Source: an uncultured Clostridia bacterium
GTDB taxonomy: Bacteria; Bacillota; Clostridia; Christensenellales; UBA1242
NCBI GenBank assembly: GCA_947384015.1
Contig: CANDFN010000030.1
Location: 1-11,297, forward strand
Direction of reading: 5' to 3'
Length of the DNA stretch: 11,297 nucleotides
The notes under the pieces were generated by a model that saw only the letters and a program-made list of their open reading frames with translations, did no database searches and had not been told where the DNA came from. The position numbers and the translations under genes were made by a program. Positions 6,750 to 11,297 of this stretch are shown here, one piece after another; positions within the stretch are counted from its first letter, which is position 1, and the number at the start of each line of letters is the position of its first letter.

Positions 6750-7229
6750 ATGAACAATACAAAAAAGGGTTTTATGTATGCGGGTGGCATTTTGGGTATA
6801 ATCGCTGCAGTTTCATGTATAATTTTAGGTGTAATTGCCTTGATTGCAACTAGTGTAATAGATTTTAATTTTGTTAATGAACTTATTGCTGAAATGAATG
6901 CTACAGCAACTACGGCAGAAGAACTGATTGTTCTTACAGAGGCTCAAATACACACGGTTGTAAGAATAAGCCGTGTAATTACAGTCTTAATAGGATTGTT
7001 TACTTTAGGTTTAGGTATTGCAAACTTGGTTTTAAGCAAAAAGGTTATTAAACTTGGTGCTGTTTGCAGTAATAAAAAAGGCGCGGTAATTGCACTTTTG
7101 GTTTTAAGTGTTTTAATTGGCAACTTAATTACTATGGCATTTATGATTACAGCACTTTGCTTAAGATTTGAAGAACAAAAGCCAAACGAAGACATTCCTG
7201 CAGAAAGTTTTCAAGAAATAGCTCAATAG
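6750..7229 (+). CDS. Small integral membrane protein of unknown function (159 aa)
   Basis: Three strongly hydrophobic helices are visible at about residues 8-36, 73-95 and 110-137. A polar loop of roughly 35 residues, rich in Asn, Ala, Thr and Glu, lies between the first and second. The C-terminal tail (from ~138) is acidic. I see no catalytic motif. Basic residues after the second helix (KK near 96) and before the third (NKKG near 108) suggest that loop is cytoplasmic; this is inference. The start is supported by a strong ribosome binding site, AGGGAGGG (6738-6745), and a consensus promoter. A terminator starts 5 nt after the stop, so the gene is monocistronic and independent of the surface protein gene that follows. 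Confidence 0.85.
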   Translation: MNNTKKGFMYAGGILGIIAAVSCIILGVIALIATSVIDFNFVNELIAEMNATATTAEELIVLTEAQIHTVVRISRVITVLIGLFTLGLGIANLVLSKKVIKLGAVCSNKKGAVIALLVLSVLIGNLITMAFMITALCLRFEEQKPNEDIPAESFQEIAQ

Positions 7230-7234
7230 TAAAT

Positions 7235-7262
7235 AAAATCACCGTTTTTGCGGTGGTTTTTT
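7235..7262 (+). terminator. Intrinsic terminator after the membrane protein gene
   Basis: AAAATCACCG (7235-7244) pairs with CGGTGGTTTT (7251-7260), with one T-G wobble and a TTTTTG loop, and ends in a T run. Confidence 0.9.
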
Positions 7263-7383
7263 GTTTAAAATTTACTTTTTATTTTGCGGTGTGGGTAATT
7301 AATATTGTTCCAACTTTCAGCTTTTTATATGTTTTGAATAAATGTAAGTAAAAATATGCAAAATAAAAAGATTTGTAAAACAC

Positions 7384-7413
7384 TTGACAAAGTGGACGGG
7401 GGGGGGGTAGAAT
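7384..7413 (+). promoter_or_regulatory. Promoter of the surface protein gene with a poly-G spacer
   Basis: A perfect -35 box TTGACA (7384-7389) and a good -10 box TAGAAT (7408-7413) are separated by 18 bp, made of AAGTGGAC plus ten G. The expected start of transcription is near 7420, giving a leader of about 50 nt with the ribosome binding site AAGGAG (7460-7465). One G fewer would give the optimal 17-bp spacing. The region between the preceding terminator and this promoter (7263-7383) shows nothing else. Confidence 0.8.
7398..7407 (+). repeat. Homopolymeric G10 tract in the promoter spacer
   Basis: Ten consecutive G residues lie in strongly AT-rich intergenic DNA, exactly between -35 and -10. 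Such tracts change length by slipped-strand mispairing, and in this position length alters promoter strength. Sequencing or assembly error in the count is possible. Confidence 0.9.
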
Positions 7414-7472
7414 ATTTTTATTATATAAAATAATTAAAACGCTAAAGATAGTGTAAGGGAAGGAGAAGGGTT

Positions 7473-10400
7473 ATGGATAAAAATGAGCAAACAATCCAAC
7501 AAGGAAGCGAAATACAAAAGAAAGAGACTTTTGGTGTTGTTCAACCTAAAAAGAGCAATACTCGTAAAAAGGTGGCAACAGCAGTAGTGGCAGGTGTTGT
7601 GTTAGCAACGGCAATAGCCGTGCCAATAGCAATAAAGGTAAACCAAAATAACGGTTACACTGTTAATATAGAATATAGGTTACAAGGCGAGCTTAACGGC
7701 ACAAAAAGTTTAAACTTAAAAAAGGGTGCAAAGGTAGGCGATATTGTAGCTGAACAAATGGCGGGCTATGTTTTTGTTGGCTATTGCAGTGATGTTAATT
7801 GCCTACAACCATTAGACGCCGAAACAGAAATAACCAAAGATTTAACAGTATATCTCCATTATGTTGCAATAAACTATAGTTTTGCAAGCATCCCAGAAGG
7901 TGTAAAAATAACAACAAGCGCAGGCGATGTAACTACTAACACCAAACTAAATTATGGTGATGAAATAACCGTTACATATATAATCCCAGCAGGGCACTCT
8001 GTTGGTAATTTTAAATTAACTGGTGTGGAATTAATTTCTCAACAAGCTGATGTTACAGAAGATAATGGAGATATTTCTCGCACAGCAACCTACAAAGTTG
8101 TAGGCAACGGCACAAACGCACAATCAGTTATTTTAACTGCAGAGTTTGAAGCCGAAGCAAATCAATACACGGTAACCTTTATAAATGAAGGTGAAACTTT
8201 TGCTACACAAACATTGATTTATAATCAAAATTTATCTGCAGTGGGAGAACCCATAAAAGCTAGTAGTGCAGAAAAAGATTATTTCTTTGTTGGTTGGTCT
8301 ACAGATAAAAATGCTAATCCTGATGATGAATTTGCTTTTGTTGATTTATCTATTATAAAAACAACTTCAAACATTACTTTATATGCAATATATAAAGAAG
8401 CGACAAGAGATTATGTGTTAACGATAGAATCTTCTACACCAGAATGTATAGAATTCTATAAATATAACACTGATATGGATACATGGAAAAGATTGGAAGA
8501 GTTGCCAACAACGTTTATGTATGGAGAAAAGGTTGTTGTAAGGTATGTAGAAACTGAAGGATGCAAAATGAAAAGTTTTATTTTGCAAACAGGATTTAAA
8601 AACACAAACATGTTTGCAGTGCTAGATGATCAAACTTACACTATTTATGAAGTTCAGGGTAATACGAAAGTTGTATATACAGAAGAAGAATATTTAAACT
8701 TCTCTTTGATGTCAGAAGGTTATGCTGTATCTGGATTAAAAATGAACGATGTCACTGATGTGATAATTCCATCAATTTATAAAGGTCAACCTGTTGTTGC
8801 TATCAGCAACTCTGCATTTAGCAGTAAAAGTTTATTAGAATCTGTTCAAATTCCAAATGGTGTAACAATGATAGGGTCTTATGCTTTTGGTAATTGCACA
8901 AGTTTAACAAATATAGCGATACCTGAAAGTGTTGCAACTATTGGAAGTTCGGCTTTCTCGGGGTGTTCGTCATTAACAAGTATAACAATTCCAGAAAGTG
9001 TTACAAGCATAGGAAGTTATTCCTTCCTAAATTGCAAAGTATTAACAGAAATAAATTACAACGCAGTCTCTGTAACAGATTTAACTGATTATAGTAATGT
9101 GTTTGGTAATGTTGGTTTAGACTCAGATGGAGTCATAGTAACATTTGGAGAAAAAGTAACAAGAATTCCAGCATGTTTATTTTATGCTAGTTCTTCATCA
9201 TATAAATCTCCTAATATTACAAATGTGACAATAGGAGATAGTGTTGTTTCTATAGGTAATAGTGCATTTAGAAACTGTGAAGCGTTGACAGATATGAGGA
9301 TGTCAGAAAATGTAACAACTATTGGAAGTTCAGCATTTTCAGGATGTTTATCTTTGACAAGTATAACAATACCAGAGGATGTAACGTCCATTGGGAATTA
9401 TGCTTTTAATAATTGTAAAGCATTGACAAAAATTAATTTCAATGCTATCTCGGTCACAGATTTGTCTTTTGCTAATGGGGCCTTCTACTATGCGGGAATA
9501 GATGGTAAAGGAATAGTCGCGTCATTTGGAGAAAAAGTAACAAGAATTCCAGCATACTTATTTTCTTCGCCATCTTCTAGTTATTCTCCAAAACTAGTTA
9601 GTGTCTTACTTGGAGAGGGTATAATAAGTATAGGAAGTAACGCTTTTTATGGGGTCACAAGTTTAACTAGTATTAATATCTCAGATGGAGTAACCAGTAT
9701 AGGAAGTAGTGCTTTTAGAAATTGTACAAGTTTAACTAGTATAAATATTCCAGACAATGTAACAAGCATAGGAAGTAATGCGTTTAATAATTGTACAAAT
9801 TTGATTAGTATAACGATAGGAGCTGGTGTAACAAGTATAGGGGAGGATGCTTTTTCTAAATGTACAATGTTAACACAGGTTAATTACAATGCGCGTAGTG
9901 CGACGCTTGAAAAATGTATATTTATTAATGCTGGAGATTTGAGTTCGGGGATTACTGTAAATATTGGAAATAATGTTAAGGATATCCCAGCATCTTTATT
10001 TTCTGACACTTGGGGTGGCAGCATCCATGGTGGACCGCCCAAAATAACAAGTATTAACATTCCTAGTAGCGTTACAAGTGTTGGAAGTTGGGCATTTTAT
10101 AACAGCTCAGGGTTTTTGATCAACTTAACAATAGACAGTGAGTATGTCTATAAAAATGCAATAGGAAATTTTAGAGGTGCAAAAAATATACATATTTTAA
10201 AAAGCATTGATGATAATAGTAGCACTTATTTAACAAACAATTATAAATTATACAATAAAATAGATGGATATAACACATACTCTAAAGCAACTTATGATAT
10301 AGATGAACAAGGTATAATGTATGCCGAAATAGATGGGGGATTGTCTGTTGTGGGATATATGGGGACATCAGATTCTTTAATCATACCATCAACATATAAC

Positions 10401-11250
10401 AGGTTACCTGTTATTGAAATTGGTTCAAAGATTAACCCTTCTTTAATAAATGTAGTTATTTCGGAAGGTGTGACAAGAATAGGAAGCTATGCTTTTAGTA
10501 ATTGCACAAAGTTGACTAACATAAATATCCCAGATAGTGTAGAAAGCATAGGGCAAGGTGCGTTTGAGTATTGCTCAGGTTTGACCAGTATTGTCATTCC
10601 TAGTGGAGTAACAAGTATAGAATTGTGGACATTTCAGTACTGTACAAGTTTAACTAGTTTAATTCTGCCAGACACCTTGACTACAATTATGAATAATGCG
10701 TTTTATCATTGTGCAAAGTTAACAAGCATAGATATTCCAAGTAGTGTAACTACTATAGGGAGTAGTGTGTTTTTTGGTTCAGGATTAACTAAGATAAATT
10801 ATTTAGGCACTGCGATGCAATGGCTTGGTGTTAATGAACCTACAGATAAAACTAGTTATTACAAAAAATTATATATAAATGGAATTGATTATGACACTGC
10901 CATGGCGGACTATTTGATTGATGAAATAGTTTTGCCGGAAGGAGTAACAAGAATTGGTGCATATAAATTTTACGATAGAAAAGATATTATAAGCATTATT
11001 ATGCCAGAGGGTATTACTAGCATAGGAAGTAACGCGTTTTATGGATGCACTGGCATAACAAGTATAACAATACCAGAGGGTATTACTAGCATAGGAAGTA
11101 ACGCGTTTTATGGATGCACAAAATTAACAGAAATAAAATTCAATGCAATAGCAATAACTGATATACATAATTTAAGTAACATTTTCTATAATGCAGGTGT
11201 TGACGGAGAAGGAATAAATGTTATATTTGGAGAAAATGTAACTCAAATAC
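7473..11250 (+). CDS. BspA-type leucine-rich-repeat surface protein with InlB-type repeats (3' end missing)
   Basis: This is a large cell-surface protein, likely for adhesion or ligand binding. At least 1259 residues are genuine. The order is: a basic cytoplasmic start (1-33); one hydrophobic segment (34-56) acting as signal peptide or anchor; an InlB B-repeat-like module (about 60-133); a beta-rich linker; and a clear InlB B-repeat (230-311, with FFVGWSTD and ITLYAIY). A further beta domain follows, then LRR_5/BspA repeats from about 415. About 20 units follow the 23-residue pattern TSIGxxAFxxCxxLTSIxIP, in two arrays separated by a non-repeat stretch (about 892-967). Non-canonical islands of NAxSVTDL...FGExVTxIPAxLF type interrupt the arrays. 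The start is set by AAGGAG (7460-7465), 7 nt upstream. The frame runs on to a TGA at 11271, but everything after 11250 is adapter, so the C-terminus and any wall anchor are unknown. Confidence 0.93.
9142..9555 (+). repeat. 33-bp exact repeat marking a 127-residue super-repeat in the LRR gene
   Basis: Bases 9142-9174 are identical to 9523-9555, an offset of 381 bp (127 codons, in frame). Each copy encodes the FGEKVTRIPA island that follows a run of LRR units. More diverged islands recur at about 9871-10002 and 11125-11249, so the gene appears to have grown by duplication of whole blocks of LRRs plus an island. Confidence 0.85.
11004..11119 (+). repeat. 47-bp exact tandem repeat, one LRR unit apart
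   Basis: Bases 11004-11050 and 11073-11119 are identical, with an offset of 69 bp (23 codons, one LRR). They encode PEGITSIGSNAFYGC twice. Identity at DNA level, including third positions, points to a recent duplication or gene conversion. It also makes unit number changeable and assembly difficult near the contig end. Confidence 0.9.
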
Positions 11251-11297
11251 AGATCGGAAGAGCACACGTCTGAACTCCAGTCACCATAATACATCTC
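11251..11297 (+). other. Illumina TruSeq adapter and index (non-biological sequence)
   Basis: From 11251 the sequence is the standard TruSeq read-1 adapter (it opens AGATCGGAAGAGCACACGTC and runs 34 nt to 11284). An 8-nt index, CATAATAC (11285-11292), and ATCTC, the start of the flow-cell part, follow. It was left on the contig end by untrimmed read-through. The last seven residues of the apparent surface protein (from Q1260, including IGRAHV) and its TGA stop come from this adapter. Confidence 0.98.

Noticed and set aside
8800..11250. Regular repeats that could suggest a CRISPR array
   Set aside because: The repeats are in frame, degenerate, 69 bp in period and encode LRR units; there are no short identical repeats with unique spacers.
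1713..11250. Possible reassigned genetic code (TGA as Trp), given the low G+C and absence of TGA stops
   Set aside because: The Trp residues checked are encoded by TGG and no gene needs TGA read-through; with about nine stop codons the lack of TGA is explained by AT bias.

Overview
The window looks like a metagenome-assembled contig from an AT-rich, low-GC Gram-positive bacterium (Bacillota, probably a gut-type Clostridia or Bacilli relative). The evidence is the Firmicute-like 23S/5S sequence, strong AAGGAG-type ribosome binding sites, TTGACA/TATAAT-type promoters, a holB-ricT-trmN6-rsmI gene cluster like that of Bacillus, and a BspA-type leucine-rich-repeat surface protein. Every genuine stop codon is TAA or TAG, and the Trp codons checked are TGG, so nothing suggests a reassigned genetic code. 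The species cannot be named from this sequence.

Bases 1-1261 are the 3' end of an rRNA operon: the last ~1.0 kb of 23S rRNA (cut at the window edge), a short spacer hairpin, 5S rRNA and a strong intrinsic terminator. Bases 1262-1474 are unusual. They hold an inverted 17-bp copy of part of 5S, two hairpins, an exact 37-bp second copy of the 5S tail, and a second unrelated intrinsic terminator.

Bases 1665-2879 carry three small plus-strand genes encoding 104-106-residue proteins of unknown function that are recognisably paralogous. The first and third have their own sigma-A-type promoters, and intrinsic terminators follow the second and third. The last terminator is symmetrical and also serves the opposing operon.

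Bases 2886-6608 are a tightly packed minus-strand operon, read from right to left: holB (clamp-loader delta'), ricT (YaaT, PSP1 family), trmN6/yabB-like methyltransferase, a histidine phosphatase, and rsmI (16S rRNA methyltransferase). Neighbouring genes overlap or abut. The promoter in front of holB is placed so that transcription should begin at, or within a base or two of, the ATG, which predicts a leaderless message.

On the right, a small three-helix membrane protein (6750-7229) has its own promoter and terminator. It is followed by a large surface protein gene (from 7473) with an N-terminal membrane segment, InlB-type beta-repeat modules and about 20 BspA-type LRR units. Its promoter has a run of ten G residues between the -35 and -10 boxes, the architecture of a phase-variable promoter. 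The gene is cut off at 11250: the last 47 bases of the window are Illumina adapter and index sequence, not genomic DNA, so the apparent C-terminus and stop codon are artefacts.
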